Shown here: positions 38,944-49,140 of the stretch, piece after piece
How positions within the stretch are numbered: position 1 is the stretch's first letter
Layout of the letters: every line of letters begins with the position of its first letter
DNA from: Pollutimonas nitritireducens
GTDB taxonomy: Bacteria > Pseudomonadota > Gammaproteobacteria > Burkholderiales > Burkholderiaceae_B
DNA length: 64,000 nucleotides
Direction: 5' to 3'
NCBI RefSeq assembly: GCF_002849615.1
Contig: NZ_PDNV01000012.1
Location: 62,001-126,000 of the forward strand
Position numbers and translations under genes: made by a program
The notes under the pieces: model-generated
Databases searched by the model: none
Told to the model about the DNA's origin: nothing
Seen by the model: only the letters and a program-made list of their open reading frames with translations

Positions 38944-40926
38944 ATGTCTGGTAGTCTTCCCTTTGCCTCAGTGACGGGCACATCCAAATCCTATCGTCCG
39001 GAAGTCGACGGACTGCGGTCAGTTGCTGTACTAAGCGTGCTGCTCTTCCATGCGGGTTTTGCTCCGTTTGGCGGCGGCTTTGTTGGGGTCGACGTTTTTT
39101 TCGTTATCTCCGGCTACCTCATTACCCAGATCATCCAGTCGGACTGTGAACGTCAACGGTTCAGTCTTTTGCCGTTCATGGCGCGGCGCGTTGCACGCTT
39201 GTACCCCGCCTTGATTGCTACCTTGGTGCTGGTCATGGTCGCGGGTTTTGTACTATTCGACCCCACCCAGTACCGGACTCTGGCGGCGTCCAGCGTGGCC
39301 GCCTTCTTCTCGGCGTCCAACGTTGTCTTCTGGCAGGTAGCCGGCTACTTTGACACATCGTCGGAGTTGAATCCCTTGCTTCATACCTGGTCGCTGGGCG
39401 TCGAACAGCAGTTCTACCTGGTATGGCCTTTGGTCATCTATGGCGTCTGGCGCTGGCGCCCGGCCATGCTGCCCTGGGCCATATTGTTGGTCGGTATGCT
39501 GTCACTCGCGGCGTCCCAATGGTTCACGTTGCGCGATCCATCGGCCAATTATTTTCTTATGCCATTCCGGATGTTTGAATTTGCTGCGGGCGGATTGCTG
39601 CCGTGGCTGGAGCGCAGATTCATGCCGGCTAACAGGACGCAGGAAGCGTTACTTGCTACGGGCTTGCTGTTGTTGATGTATAGCGTATTGGCCTTTGACA
39701 GCACGACTATTTTTCCGGGCGTCAATGCGTTGATCCCCGTGACCGGCGCGGCGCTGTGCATATACGCCGGGCGTGCGCGCTATCTGGGTGTGCTTTTGCG
39801 TAACCGGGTCGCGGTGTTTATCGGGCTGAGCTCATACTCCCTGTACTTGGTCCATTGGCCGCTGATTGTTTTCTATAAGTTTCATGTTTATCGTCCTCTG
39901 GAATTCCAGGACAAGTTCCTTCTTTTCGGTCTGCCATTCTTCCTGGCATATCCGATGTACCGGTGGGTGGAGCGCAGATACCGGAGGGTCGATCTCATCA
40001 GCTGGAGCCGGGTCAAGGCTGCGTCCTGCGCCGCGGCGATTGCGCTGGTGATTGCACCCAGTGCCTACGTGTATTTTCAGCAAGGATTGCCATTCAGGGT
40101 TAATGACCAGTACGAGCAACGTATCGCCGACCCATCGATCGCGCAGGCGCGTCTTTTCGGCGGTGAAGGCTACGCGCTTGACGCAGTACTAGGCGAAACG
40201 TCAACTAGCAGGCCGCTGGCGATTTTCGCAGGCGATAGTTTCGCCCTGCAATATGCCGCCGGCTTTGATTTTTGGCTGAAGCAGAGCGGGGACAGTATGC
40301 AAGGCGTGTTCCGGCACGGCTGCATACTGGGTCCTGACGTTACACGCCTTCTCGCCGGTCGTCCGCGCCAGGATTGCCTCGACACCAGCGGGCGACTTCA
40401 GGCCCTGCTTGACGACAATGACCTGCCCCTGGTCTACACAATGAGCTGGACCGGATACCGGCATTTGTTGGCACGCCCCGATGGCACTCGACTGGAGTTC
40501 GCAACCTCGGCCGATTATGGCCGCTTCTTAATTGCGAATGTCATGGAGCTGGTCGCCGACAACCCGCGGCGCAAGCTGGTCGTCATCGGCAACCAGCCTG
40601 GCATTCGCGCGGCGGGCGGTGCCAGCGCCTGTCTGGAGCGTCCGGATTATGTGCCCATGGCATGCCTGGCATCGTTGCAGCTGCCGTCGGAGCGCGGGCT
40701 CGGATACGAATTGAACCAGCAGTTGGCGCGCGCGTTTCAGTCAAATTCACAGGTGCTTTTCCTGAACCCTTACGATGTCCTGTGCCTGCATGGCGTATGT
40801 TCGGCCACGAGCGACCAGAATGTCCGATATTCCGATACATCGCATCTTTCAGTCGCCGGTTCGCTGGAAGTGGCGCAGATATTCCTGCAGCAAATCATGA
40901 AGTTCTTGAAGGATCCCGCTAAATGA
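38944..40926 (+). CDS. OafA-like acyltransferase with C-terminal SGNH domain
   Basis: An integral membrane acyltransferase-3 protein that probably O-acetylates a surface glycan such as O-antigen. The 660-residue protein has YRPEVDGLRSVAVLSVLLFHAG at the front (with the conserved His), about ten helices up to residue 380, and a C-terminal SGNH-like domain (IFAGDSFALQYAAGF with the GDS serine; SDTSHLSVAGS with the Asp-x-x-His). Its stop overlaps the start of the ABC transporter gene (ATGA). Target glycan is unknown. Confidence 0.9.
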   Translation: MSGSLPFASVTGTSKSYRPEVDGLRSVAVLSVLLFHAGFAPFGGGFVGVDVFFVISGYLITQIIQSDCERQRFSLLPFMARRVARLYPALIATLVLVMVAGFVLFDPTQYRTLAASSVAAFFSASNVVFWQVAGYFDTSSELNPLLHTWSLGVEQQFYLVWPLVIYGVWRWRPAMLPWAILLVGMLSLAASQWFTLRDPSANYFLMPFRMFEFAAGGLLPWLERRFMPANRTQEALLATGLLLLMYSVLAFDSTTIFPGVNALIPVTGAALCIYAGRARYLGVLLRNRVAVFIGLSSYSLYLVHWPLIVFYKFHVYRPLEFQDKFLLFGLPFFLAYPMYRWVERRYRRVDLISWSRVKAASCAAAIALVIAPSAYVYFQQGLPFRVNDQYEQRIADPSIAQARLFGGEGYALDAVLGETSTSRPLAIFAGDSFALQYAAGFDFWLKQSGDSMQGVFRHGCILGPDVTRLLAGRPRQDCLDTSGRLQALLDDNDLPLVYTMSWTGYRHLLARPDGTRLEFATSADYGRFLIANVMELVADNPRRKLVVIGNQPGIRAAGGASACLERPDYVPMACLASLQLPSERGLGYELNQQLARAFQSNSQVLFLNPYDVLCLHGVCSATSDQNVRYSDTSHLSVAGSLEVAQIFLQQIMKFLKDPAK

Positions 40927-42725
40927 GAATACGTCACCATGGACCAGCGCCGGAAGGGCGCGATGATATAAAGACGATAAAGTCCCTGCTGCCCTATGTG
41001 TGGCAATTCAAGCGGCGCGTGGTTGCGGCCCTGGCATGTCTGGTGGCTGCCAAGGTCGCCGGTGTAATCCTCCCGTTGTTTCTGAAAGACATCGTCGACA
41101 AACTTAGCCTGCCGGGAACGTTGCTCATTCTGCCTGTCGCGGCCCTGCTAGGCTACGGTTTCGCACGCTTGGCGTCCAGCGTCTTCGGAGAGCTACGTGA
41201 TGCGCTGTTTGCACGCGTAACACAGGGGTCCATCCGTCGTATTGCTGCGCAACTGTTCAAACATCTTTTTGCATTATCGCTGCGCTTCCACATGCAACGA
41301 CAAACGGGCGGCTTGAGTCGGGATATTGAACGGGGAACCAAAGGCATAGGCTTCTTGTTGAATTTCATGGTGTTCAATATCCTGCCGACCTTGCTTGAAA
41401 TCGGCATGGTGACTGCCATTTTGTTGTGGCGCTATGACTGGCGCTTTGCCGTGGTGACTTTGGGTACCATCGCTGCGTATATTGTCTTCACACTGCTGGT
41501 CACTGAAAAGCGCATGGTCTACCGACGCAGCATGAATGATCTGGACAGCAAGGCCAACAGCAAGGCGATCGATGCCTTGATCAACTATGAAACCGTAAAG
41601 TATTTCGGCAACGAAGGCTATGAGCTGGATCGATATGACACCAATCTTGGAAAGTGGGTGGATTCGGCCGTCAAGAACCAGGTCTCCCTCAATTTCCTCA
41701 ACATGGGGCAGGGGGTCATCATCACCGCTGGCATCACGTTGCTGCTGTGGCTATCGGCTGAAGGGGTCGTAAGCAACACGATGTCGGTGGGAGATGTGGT
41801 TCTTGTTTCGGCCTATCTCACGCAGCTTTATGCACCGCTCAATTTCCTTGGCTTTGTGTACCGTGAGATCAAGCACGCCTTGGCCGATATGGAACGCATG
41901 TTTGGTTTGATGGAGCAGGGCGAGGAAGTTGCCGACCGCGCTGACGCGCACCCGTTGCGAACATCGCAGGCAGCGATCCGCTTCAATCATGTTGATTTCG
42001 GCTACGAGTCGAATCGTCAGATTCTCTTCGATGTCAGTTTCTCCATACCGGCGGGCAAGACGTTGGCAGTGGTAGGATCGTCGGGGGCCGGCAAATCGAC
42101 CTTGTCGAGATTGCTATTTCGTTTCTACGACGTCCATTCCGGCTCGATCACGATCAACGATACCGATATACGTGACCTCACCCAGGCCAGCCTGCGCCAG
42201 CATATCGGCATCGTTCCCCAGGACACGGTGCTGTTCAATGACACCATCCTGTATAACATTGCCTATGGCAGGCCAGGTGCGTCCGAACAGGAAATCGTCC
42301 AAGCCGCAAAGGCCGCAAGTATCCATGATTTTGTGATGAACCTACCGGATGGCTATCAGACACAGGTCGGTGAGCGGGGCCTGAAATTATCGGGCGGCGA
42401 AAAACAGCGCGTTGCCATTGCGCGTACAGTCCTCAAGAATCCGCCTATCCTGATCCTGGACGAAGCGACCAGTGCGCTCGATACACGCACCGAGCGTGTG
42501 ATCCAGGACGAGTTGCGTTTGGTGGCCAAGGACAGGACCACACTGATCATTGCTCATCGCCTTTCCACGATCGTCGATGCCGACGAGATCATCGTACTGG
42601 ATCATGGCAAGGTTCTTGAACGCGGTTCGCACCGGGATCTCATCAGCCAGAACGGCCGGTATGCACAGATGTGGGCATTGCAGCAAAGCGGCAAGGACCA
42701 GGATGTTCCCAATGGAGCTGCATGA
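40923..42725 (+). CDS. Atm1-type ABC exporter (membrane plus ATPase)
   Basis: A half-transporter of the Atm1/ABCB7/HMT1 group, which exports glutathione-linked or persulfide compounds and is tied to Fe-S and heavy-metal homeostasis. The 600-residue protein has six helices, then the nucleotide-binding domain with Walker A GSSGAGKSTL, signature LSGGEKQRVAIART, Walker B ILILDEATSAL and the H-loop AHRLSTI. The NYETVKYFGNE segment matches Atm1 proteins. It directly precedes the SUF operon. The start overlaps the previous stop; an ATG at 40923 is used. Confidence 0.93.
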   Translation: MRIRHHGPAPEGRDDIKTIKSLLPYVWQFKRRVVAALACLVAAKVAGVILPLFLKDIVDKLSLPGTLLILPVAALLGYGFARLASSVFGELRDALFARVTQGSIRRIAAQLFKHLFALSLRFHMQRQTGGLSRDIERGTKGIGFLLNFMVFNILPTLLEIGMVTAILLWRYDWRFAVVTLGTIAAYIVFTLLVTEKRMVYRRSMNDLDSKANSKAIDALINYETVKYFGNEGYELDRYDTNLGKWVDSAVKNQVSLNFLNMGQGVIITAGITLLLWLSAEGVVSNTMSVGDVVLVSAYLTQLYAPLNFLGFVYREIKHALADMERMFGLMEQGEEVADRADAHPLRTSQAAIRFNHVDFGYESNRQILFDVSFSIPAGKTLAVVGSSGAGKSTLSRLLFRFYDVHSGSITINDTDIRDLTQASLRQHIGIVPQDTVLFNDTILYNIAYGRPGASEQEIVQAAKAASIHDFVMNLPDGYQTQVGERGLKLSGGEKQRVAIARTVLKNPPILILDEATSALDTRTERVIQDELRLVAKDRTTLIIAHRLSTIVDADEIIVLDHGKVLERGSHRDLISQNGRYAQMWALQQSGKDQDVPNGAA

Positions 42726-42736
42726 GTGAATCCGGA

Positions 42737-42767
42737 TTGACAATATAGTACTGGAACGGTACTATAT
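42737..42767 (+). promoter_or_regulatory. SUF operon promoter with overlapping dyad operator
   Basis: TTGACA (42737-42742) and TACTAT (42760-42765) are 17 bp apart. A perfect inverted repeat with arms ATATAGTAC (42743-42751) and GTACTATAT (42759-42767) and a 7-bp centre covers the spacer and -10 box. The total 25 bp equals the IscR type 1 site length, and the outer ATA/TAT and inner ACT/AGT bases agree with that consensus. Position predicts repression when the regulator is bound. Confidence 0.75.
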
Positions 42768-42804
42768 GATTTGATTCGCAAGAAATTATCCGGAGAGTAC
42801 GCAG

Positions 42805-43302
42805 ATGCTGCGTATCAGCAAGATTATCGACTATGGCACCTTGGTGCTTACCCACATGGCGAGCGCGCCTGAACGCGTGTTCAGCGCTGCCGAATTGGCA
42901 GCCACGCTGGGGCTTGGTCAACCCACTGTCAGCAAGGTGCTTAAACTGTTGGGACAACACGAACTGGTGAAAAGCAGCCGTGGCTCGCGTGGCGGTTATA
43001 TGCTGGGCCGGCCAGCCGACACCATCAGCATCGCGCACATTATAGACGCTCTGGAAGACCAGCCATTCGGCCTGACCGAATGCACATCCATGCCGGGTGC
43101 CTGCAGCGTCGAGGCAGGCTGCCACATACGCACTAACTGGCAGCGCATCAATTCCATCATTCGGCACACGCTCGAAGACGTTAGCGTCGCCGACATGCTC
43201 AGTCCCACACCCATCGAATTTCCGCTGATACCCCGGCATTTGCCCGCATCGCAAGCAAGAACACGGGCCGCCCAGGCCACGACATGGAGTTTTCCCGAAT
43301 GA
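42805..43302 (+). CDS. Rrf2-family SUF operon regulator
   Basis: A 165-residue regulator of the Rrf2/IscR family, of the type linked to SUF operons. The winged helix holds [20 protein letters not shown] and the GSRGGY wing. Three cysteines (Cys93, Cys100, Cys106) fit an Fe-S ligand set like that of IscR. GGAGAG precedes the ATG. It is the first gene of the suf operon, and its own promoter carries a dyad, so it probably senses Fe-S status and represses the operon. The 3' end overlaps sufB. Confidence 0.93.
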   Translation: MLRISKIIDYGTLVLTHMASAPERVFSAAELAATLGLGQPTVSKVLKLLGQHELVKSSRGSRGGYMLGRPADTISIAHIIDALEDQPFGLTECTSMPGACSVEAGCHIRTNWQRINSIIRHTLEDVSVADMLSPTPIEFPLIPRHLPASQARTRAAQATTWSFPE

Positions 43303-44744
43303 ATACCGTAAACGACAGCCTCGACTCATTTCTGGACCGCGAATATTCGGCCGGTTTCGTTACGTCGATAGAGTCGGACACCATACCCAAAGGTTTATCC
43401 GAGGACACGATACGCTTGTTGTCGTCGAAGAAAGGCGAGCCCGAGTTCATGCTCGAATGGCGTCTGGCAGCCTACCGGCACTGGCTCACCATGACGCTTC
43501 CGGAGTGGGCCCAGGTCAGTTTTCCGCGTATCGATTTCCAGGACATCAGCTACTACTCCGCGCCCAAGAAGAAAGAGGGCCTCAAAAGCATGGACGAGGT
43601 CGATCCCGAGCTTCTGCGTACTTACGAGAAACTGGGTGTCCCGCTGCACGAACGCGCCCGCCTGGCCGGTGTGGCCGTGGATGCGGTATTCGACTCTGTA
43701 TCGGTCGCGACGACATTTCGCAAGCAACTGGCCGAAGTCGGCGTCATCTTCTGTTCATTCTCGGAGGCGGTCAAGGACCACCCCGAACTGGTACGCAAGT
43801 ATCTGGGTACAGTGGTACCCACCAACGACAATTACTACGCTGCCCTGAACTCCGCCGTGTTTTCGGACGGATCGTTCGTATATATACCCAAAGGCGTGCG
43901 ATGTCCCATGGAGCTGTCGACGTATTTCCGCATTAATGCACAAGACACGGGTCAGTTCGAGCGTACTCTCATTATTGCGGACGAAGGTGCGTCAGTCAGT
44001 TACCTTGAAGGCTGTACGGCGCCCATGCGGGATGAAAACCAATTGCACGCCGCGGTCGTGGAACTGGTAGCGCTCGACGACGCCAAGATCAAGTATTCCA
44101 CGGTACAAAACTGGTACCCCGGCGATAAAGACGGCAAAGGCGGCATTTATAACTTCGTGACCAAGCGCGGCGACTGTCGCGGCGCCCGTTCGCGCATCTC
44201 CTGGACTCAGGTGGAAACCGGATCGGCCATCACCTGGAAATATCCCAGCGTGATCCTGCGTGGCGATGATTCCACCGGAGAGTTCTATTCCGTGGCGCTC
44301 AGCAATCATCGCCAGCAAGCCGATACGGGCTCAAAAATGATACATATGGGCCGCAATACACGCAGCACCATCATCTCCAAGGGAATTTCTGCCGGGTATG
44401 GCAGCAATACTTTCCGTGGTCTGGTCCGCATGACGCCAAAGGCGGAAAACGCACGCAATTATACGCAGTGCGACTCGCTTCTTATTGGCAAACGGTGCGC
44501 GGCGCACACGTTTCCCACCATCGAGGTGCAGAATCCCACGGCCAGTGTGGAGCACGAAGCAACCGCCTCGCGCATCGGGGAAGATCAATTGTTTTATGCC
44601 ATGCAGCGCGGCCTGACGGCGGAAGACGCCGTCTCCATGATCGTCAATGGTTTCTGCAAGGAAGTTTTCAAGGAATTGCCAATGGAATTTGCAGTCGAGG
44701 CTCAGAACCTGCTCGGCGTAAGTCTGGAAGGCAGCGTAGGTTAA
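43299..44744 (+). CDS. sufB: Fe-S cluster scaffold protein SufB
   Basis: SufB with SufC and SufD forms the scaffold that builds [4Fe-4S] clusters. The ATG at 43299 overlaps the regulator's stop as ATGA (GGAG 10 bases upstream), giving 481 residues; an ATG at 43284 would add five. Family segments include [39 protein letters not shown] and NCKEV-like [13 protein letters not shown] at the end. The conserved core cysteine region CDSLLIG is present. Confidence 0.97.
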   Translation: MNTVNDSLDSFLDREYSAGFVTSIESDTIPKGLSEDTIRLLSSKKGEPEFMLEWRLAAYRHWLTMTLPEWAQVSFPRIDFQDISYYSAPKKKEGLKSMDEVDPELLRTYEKLGVPLHERARLAGVAVDAVFDSVSVATTFRKQLAEVGVIFCSFSEAVKDHPELVRKYLGTVVPTNDNYYAALNSAVFSDGSFVYIPKGVRCPMELSTYFRINAQDTGQFERTLIIADEGASVSYLEGCTAPMRDENQLHAAVVELVALDDAKIKYSTVQNWYPGDKDGKGGIYNFVTKRGDCRGARSRISWTQVETGSAITWKYPSVILRGDDSTGEFYSVALSNHRQQADTGSKMIHMGRNTRSTIISKGISAGYGSNTFRGLVRMTPKAENARNYTQCDSLLIGKRCAAHTFPTIEVQNPTASVEHEATASRIGEDQLFYAMQRGLTAEDAVSMIVNGFCKEVFKELPMEFAVEAQNLLGVSLEGSVG

Positions 44745-44756
44745 GGAGAAGTCGTA

Positions 44757-45530
44757 ATGCTGAATATTAAAGATCTGCACGCCTCGATCGAGAACAAATC
44801 GATACTGCGCGGCCTGAATTTAACAGTCAACGCTGGCGAAGTGCATGCCATCATGGGGCCCAACGGCTCCGGAAAAAGTACCCTGTCGCAAGTGCTGGCA
44901 GGGCGTGAAAGCTACACCGTCGAAAGCGGCTCTGTCGACTGGATGGGCCAGAATCTCCTGGAAATGCCAATTGAAGAGCGTGCCCGCTCAGGCCTGTTCA
45001 TGGCTTTTCAGTATCCCATCGAGATCCCCGGTGTATCAAATGCCTATTTCCTCAAGGCCGCCGTCAATGCCGTCCGTCGACATCAGGGCCTGCCCGAGCT
45101 TGACGCCATGGATTTCCTCAAACGTGTAAAAAGCGAAATGAAGGCCGTGGGCATGAAGGAAGAGTTTCTGTATCGCTCCGTAAACGAAGGCTTTTCGGGT
45201 GGGGAAAAGAAACGCAACGAGATCCTGCAAATGACCTTGCTTGAACCCAAGCTCGCCATACTGGATGAAACCGATTCGGGGCTCGACATCGATGCCTTGA
45301 AGGTCGTGGCCGACGGTGTGAACCGCTTGCGTTCCCCAGAGCGGGCCCTTATTGTCATCACCCATTACCAGCGGCTGCTCGACTACATCGTGCCCGATTT
45401 CGTGCATGTGCTCGCCGGTGGCAAGATCGTGCGCTCGGGTGGACGCGAACTGGCCCTGGAACTCGAAGAGCGTGGATACGGCTGGATAGGCGGCGAATCG
45501 TCCGTCACCGGAAAAGGAGCGGCGGCATGA
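44757..45530 (+). CDS. sufC: SUF ATPase SufC
   Basis: SufC is an ABC-type soluble ATPase that drives the SufBCD scaffold. The 257-residue protein has Walker A GPNGSGKSTL, signature FSGGEKKRNEIL and Walker B LAILDETDSGLD, the last typical of SufC. It starts 12 bp after sufB with AAGGAGAAGTCG upstream, and its stop overlaps sufD. Confidence 0.97.
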   Translation: MLNIKDLHASIENKSILRGLNLTVNAGEVHAIMGPNGSGKSTLSQVLAGRESYTVESGSVDWMGQNLLEMPIEERARSGLFMAFQYPIEIPGVSNAYFLKAAVNAVRRHQGLPELDAMDFLKRVKSEMKAVGMKEEFLYRSVNEGFSGGEKKRNEILQMTLLEPKLAILDETDSGLDIDALKVVADGVNRLRSPERALIVITHYQRLLDYIVPDFVHVLAGGKIVRSGGRELALELEERGYGWIGGESSVTGKGAAA

Positions 45531-46834
45531 GCACTGTACAAACCTGGGTGGCCGACTTTGCGGTTCGCGAGCAGGGTTTGACAGGCGCCAACGTGCCTTG
45601 GCTCGCCGCCATGCGGAAAAACGCCATCCAGCGGTTCGCCGAGGAAGGCTGGCCGACCACCAGACATGAAAGCTGGCGCCATACATCGCTGGCGACACTC
45701 GAGCAGCAATCGTTTGTTCCGACGACTGATGCGCCGGCCGACGACCTGGCCAGCCAAGTGCGTGGCGCCGACTCTGGTCATTGGCTCGTCTTTGTCGACG
45801 GCCGCTATGCCCCCGGGCTGTCGAAAGTGGGTTCCTTGCCGGCTGGTGCAGAGCTGCGCAGCCTATCTCAGGCCCTGGTCACTTCACCTGACCAGGTCCA
45901 GGACGCGTTCGGGACTGAAAGCCAGGGTTCAAGCGCGACGGCACTGAATGTGGCACTGGCTTCCGATGGTGCGTTCATTCATCTGGCGCGAGGTGTCGTG
46001 CTTGAAGAGCCCGTGCACCTGCTCTTCATTGCTGCCAGCGCTCAGGGCGCCAGTTTCCCGCGCAACCTTATCAGCGCCGAGACCAATTCGCAGGCCACCA
46101 TCGTGGAGCATTATGTCGGCCAGGGCAGCAGTGTCACCTTTACCAATACGGTGACGCGTGCCAATCTCGCCACGGATGCACGAATCACCCATATCAAACT
46201 GCAGCAGGAAAGCGAAGAGGCATTCCACCTGGGCGCCCTGAACGTAGAACAGGCCAAGGGATCCGTATTCAATTCCCACTCCATGTCCTTCGGGGCACGC
46301 CTGGCACGCCACGATATCGCCACCACATTTGGCGGGCAGCGTTGCGAGACCTTGCTGAATGGGCTGTACTACGTCGATGGGCGACGCCATGTGGATCACC
46401 ATACGCTAATTGGTCATGCCCAGCCTCATGGCGTCAGCCGTGAATACTACCGTGGCATTCTTACCGATAAGGCGCGCGGAGTATTCGGCGGACGCATCCT
46501 AGTTTCACCCGGAGCCGACGGCACCGACGCCGTTCAGCGGTCCGACAGTCTGCTATTGTCCCGCATGGCCAAGGCCGACGCCCGTCCCGAGCTTGAAATA
46601 TACGCCGACGACGTCAAGTGCGCCCACGGCGCCACCGTGGGCCAGATCGACGAAGACAGTATGTTCTACCTGCGCTCCCGGGGTCTGGATGAAATTCATG
46701 CGCGCAATATACTGACGTACGCCTTCGCGGCCCAGTCGCTCGAGCGCATTGAAATTGAATCCGTGCGCCAGCGCGTAGCGCATGCAATTCGATCGTTGTT
46801 GCCCGGTGGTGCAAGTCTGGGGGTCCTCGCATGA
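45527..46834 (+). CDS. sufD: Fe-S cluster assembly protein SufD
   Basis: SufD is the SufB paralogue in the scaffold complex and is needed for iron entry. The 435-residue protein has the family blocks HESWRHTSL, LNGLYYVDGRRHVDHHTLIGHAQPHG and the C-terminal YADDVKCAHGATVGQIDED. It overlaps sufC and sufS by 4 bp at each end, so all are translated as one unit. Confidence 0.97.
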   Translation: MSTVQTWVADFAVREQGLTGANVPWLAAMRKNAIQRFAEEGWPTTRHESWRHTSLATLEQQSFVPTTDAPADDLASQVRGADSGHWLVFVDGRYAPGLSKVGSLPAGAELRSLSQALVTSPDQVQDAFGTESQGSSATALNVALASDGAFIHLARGVVLEEPVHLLFIAASAQGASFPRNLISAETNSQATIVEHYVGQGSSVTFTNTVTRANLATDARITHIKLQQESEEAFHLGALNVEQAKGSVFNSHSMSFGARLARHDIATTFGGQRCETLLNGLYYVDGRRHVDHHTLIGHAQPHGVSREYYRGILTDKARGVFGGRILVSPGADGTDAVQRSDSLLLSRMAKADARPELEIYADDVKCAHGATVGQIDEDSMFYLRSRGLDEIHARNILTYAFAAQSLERIEIESVRQRVAHAIRSLLPGGASLGVLA

Positions 46835-48093
46835 ATGCACCCTTGATCAACGCAGGCCATGCATCCCTATTGGATCGTGCGGGCGACTTTCCCATCTTGT
46901 CGCGTCAGGTGCAAGGTCGGCGTCTCGTCTACCTTGATAACGGTGCAACCACACAGAAGCCGGTGGCGGTCATACAGGCCGAATCCCGTTTCTACGAGCA
47001 GTCCAACGCCAATATCCATCGTGGCGTGCACTGGCTCTCGCAACACGCCACCGATCTTTACGAGCAAGGACGCGAACGCGTACGGCAGTTGCTTAATGCG
47101 GCCCGGTCCGAAGAAATCGTCTTCACCCGCGGCACGACCGAAGGCATCAATCTTGTGTGCTGGAGCTGGGCGCGGTCGGCATTGAAGCAAGGCGATGAAA
47201 TTCTTATTACCGGCATGGAGCATCACTCCAATATCGTGCCGTGGCAACTGCTGTGCGAGCAAACGGGGGCTGTGCTGCGCGTTGTTCCGGTGACGGATTC
47301 CGGCGAGCTCGATCTGGACGAGTATCGGGCCTTGCTGGGCCCGCGGACACGCCTGGTGGGGGTGGTGCATATTTCGAATGCGCTGGGCACCATCAACCCT
47401 ATCGCCGAAATGATCGCCATGGCGCACGAAGTCGGCGCCAAGGTATTGATCGACGGCGCGCAGGCCGTTGCACATCAAACGGTCGATGTCCAGGCGCTCG
47501 ATTGTGACTTCTATGCCTTTTCCGCACACAAGCTCTATGGGCCTACTGGCATTGGCGCTTTGTACGTGCGTTACGACATCCTTGCCGACATGCCCCCTTG
47601 GCAAGGCGGTGGCGACATGATTCATACGGTTAGTTTCGAGCGCAGCACTTATGCGGATGTGCCTCAGCGATTCGAGGCAGGCACGCCCAATATCGCGGGC
47701 GTTGTGGGCATGGACGCCGCCATACGGTATATGCAGGAAATCGGCATGGACACCATCGCTGCCCATGAACAATCATTGCTGGATGCCGCGACCGCCGAGT
47801 TGGCGTCGTTGCCAGGCATTCGAATAATCGGCACTGCCGATCGCAAGGCTGGCATTGTGTCGTTCGTGGTCGATGGCATACATCCGCACGACCTGGGCAC
47901 AATTCTGGATATGGAAGGCGTCGCGATTCGGGCCGGACACCATTGCGCGATGCCTTTGATGACGCGTTTCGGCATACCCGGCACGGCGCGGGCGTCGTTC
48001 GCCTTGTATAACAGCCACGACGACGTTGCCGCGCTTGCCGCCGGTTTGCGCAAGGCACAGAAATTGTTTGGAACAGGACCCCGGGATGACTGA
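46831..48093 (+). CDS. sufS: Cysteine desulfurase SufS
   Basis: SufS is a group II PLP desulfurase that removes sulfur from cysteine as a persulfide. The 420-residue protein has LVYLDNGATTQKP, the PLP lysine in FSAHKLYGPTGIGALY and the catalytic Cys near residue 372 in RAGHHCAMPLM. It overlaps sufD by 4 bp and sufU by 8 bp. Confidence 0.97.
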   Translation: MNAPLINAGHASLLDRAGDFPILSRQVQGRRLVYLDNGATTQKPVAVIQAESRFYEQSNANIHRGVHWLSQHATDLYEQGRERVRQLLNAARSEEIVFTRGTTEGINLVCWSWARSALKQGDEILITGMEHHSNIVPWQLLCEQTGAVLRVVPVTDSGELDLDEYRALLGPRTRLVGVVHISNALGTINPIAEMIAMAHEVGAKVLIDGAQAVAHQTVDVQALDCDFYAFSAHKLYGPTGIGALYVRYDILADMPPWQGGGDMIHTVSFERSTYADVPQRFEAGTPNIAGVVGMDAAIRYMQEIGMDTIAAHEQSLLDAATAELASLPGIRIIGTADRKAGIVSFVVDGIHPHDLGTILDMEGVAIRAGHHCAMPLMTRFGIPGTARASFALYNSHDDVAALAAGLRKAQKLFGTGPRDD

Positions 48094-48541
48094 ACAGTAC
48101 GGCGATCTACGCGAGCTTTATCAGGAAGTGATTTTCGATCACAACCGTCATCCACGCAACTTTCACGCAATGGATGACGCAAGCCACACGGCAGTCGGCC
48201 ATAATCCATTGTGCGGCGATCAGCTGACGATCTATGCGCAAGTCAAGGATGGTGTGGTGCACGAGACCAGTTTTGTGGGTCATGGGTGCGCCATTTCCAA
48301 AGCCTCAGCCTCGCTCATGACTGAAGCCGTCAGGGGCAAGTCCATCGATGAGGTCGAATCCTTGTTCCGCGATATGCACGCTATGCTTACCGAAGCCCAG
48401 CCAGAGGGCCGTGATTTCGGCAAGCTTGAGGTTCTTTCGGGCGTCCGCGAGTTTCCCGCCCGAGTGAAATGCGCCACGTTGGCGTGGCATACATTGCACA
48501 ATGCCATTACGCAGGCCAGAGACGTTGCCCGCACCGAATAG
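48086..48541 (+). CDS. sufU: Zinc-dependent sulfurtransferase SufU
   Basis: SufU takes sulfur from SufS through a zinc-linked thiolate and passes it on. From the ATG at 48086, inside the end of sufS, it is 151 residues. The zinc ligands correspond to Cys43, Asp45, Cys68 and Cys129 (NPLCGD, GHGCAISKASASL, RVKCATLAW). SufU, rather than SufE, as partner is a point of interest; no sufA or sufE gene is in the cluster. Confidence 0.95.
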   Translation: MTEQYGDLRELYQEVIFDHNRHPRNFHAMDDASHTAVGHNPLCGDQLTIYAQVKDGVVHETSFVGHGCAISKASASLMTEAVRGKSIDEVESLFRDMHAMLTEAQPEGRDFGKLEVLSGVREFPARVKCATLAWHTLHNAITQARDVARTE

Positions 48542-48556
48542 AGAAAGAGGCCTATC

Positions 48557-49111
48557 ATGAGTTATGCACGCCAGGAAGTCATTGTGAATCGCGACTGCCC
48601 CGCAGTGACGGTTCCCTACGGGTCGCCCGTCACCATCGAGGAAGGTTGTTCGGCCACCATCACCCAGCAACTGGGCGGAAGCTACACCGTTGTCGTGGAA
48701 GGCAACCTGTACCGAATTGAAGGTATCGACGGCGATGCACTAGGATTTGATCCCATCGAGGCGCAGGCGCATGTCCCGGAAGGACCGGTAACGGCCCAGT
48801 CGGTCGAAGATGCGGCCTGGAGCCTGCTTGCCACTTGCTACGATCCCGAAATCCCGGTCGATATCGTCAACCTCGGCCTGGTCTACGCCTGCAAGGTGTT
48901 GCCGGTCGGTGAAGAAAAGTTCCGCATCGAGGCGCAGATGACACTCACAGCCCCCGGTTGCGGCATGGGCACCATGATTGCTGACGAAGCGCGCAGCAAA
49001 CTGTTATCCATACACGGCGTGGACGAGGTCACAGTAGACCTCGTCTGGGACCCGCCATGGAGCCGCGAAATGATTAGCGAGCCGGCGCGCTTGCAGATGG
49101 GTTTGTTGTAA
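48557..49111 (+). CDS. sufT: SufT-type Fe-S maturation protein
   Basis: A 184-residue DUF59/MIP18-family protein with an extra N-terminal domain of about 80 residues, the SufT form. The C-terminal part has ATCYDPEIPVDIVNLGLVY and LTAPGCGMGTMIADEARSKL. SufT helps mature Fe-S proteins, notably under high demand. It is 15 bp after sufU and ends the suf run. Confidence 0.93.
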   Translation: MSYARQEVIVNRDCPAVTVPYGSPVTIEEGCSATITQQLGGSYTVVVEGNLYRIEGIDGDALGFDPIEAQAHVPEGPVTAQSVEDAAWSLLATCYDPEIPVDIVNLGLVYACKVLPVGEEKFRIEAQMTLTAPGCGMGTMIADEARSKLLSIHGVDEVTVDLVWDPPWSREMISEPARLQMGLL

Positions 49112-49140
49112 TTTTATATCCGTCCATACAAGGAGCAGTG

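Noticed and set aside
49138-49140. GTG as start of the OsmC-like gene
   Set aside because: The ATG directly after it has the better spacing from AGGAGC and matches the family N-terminus.
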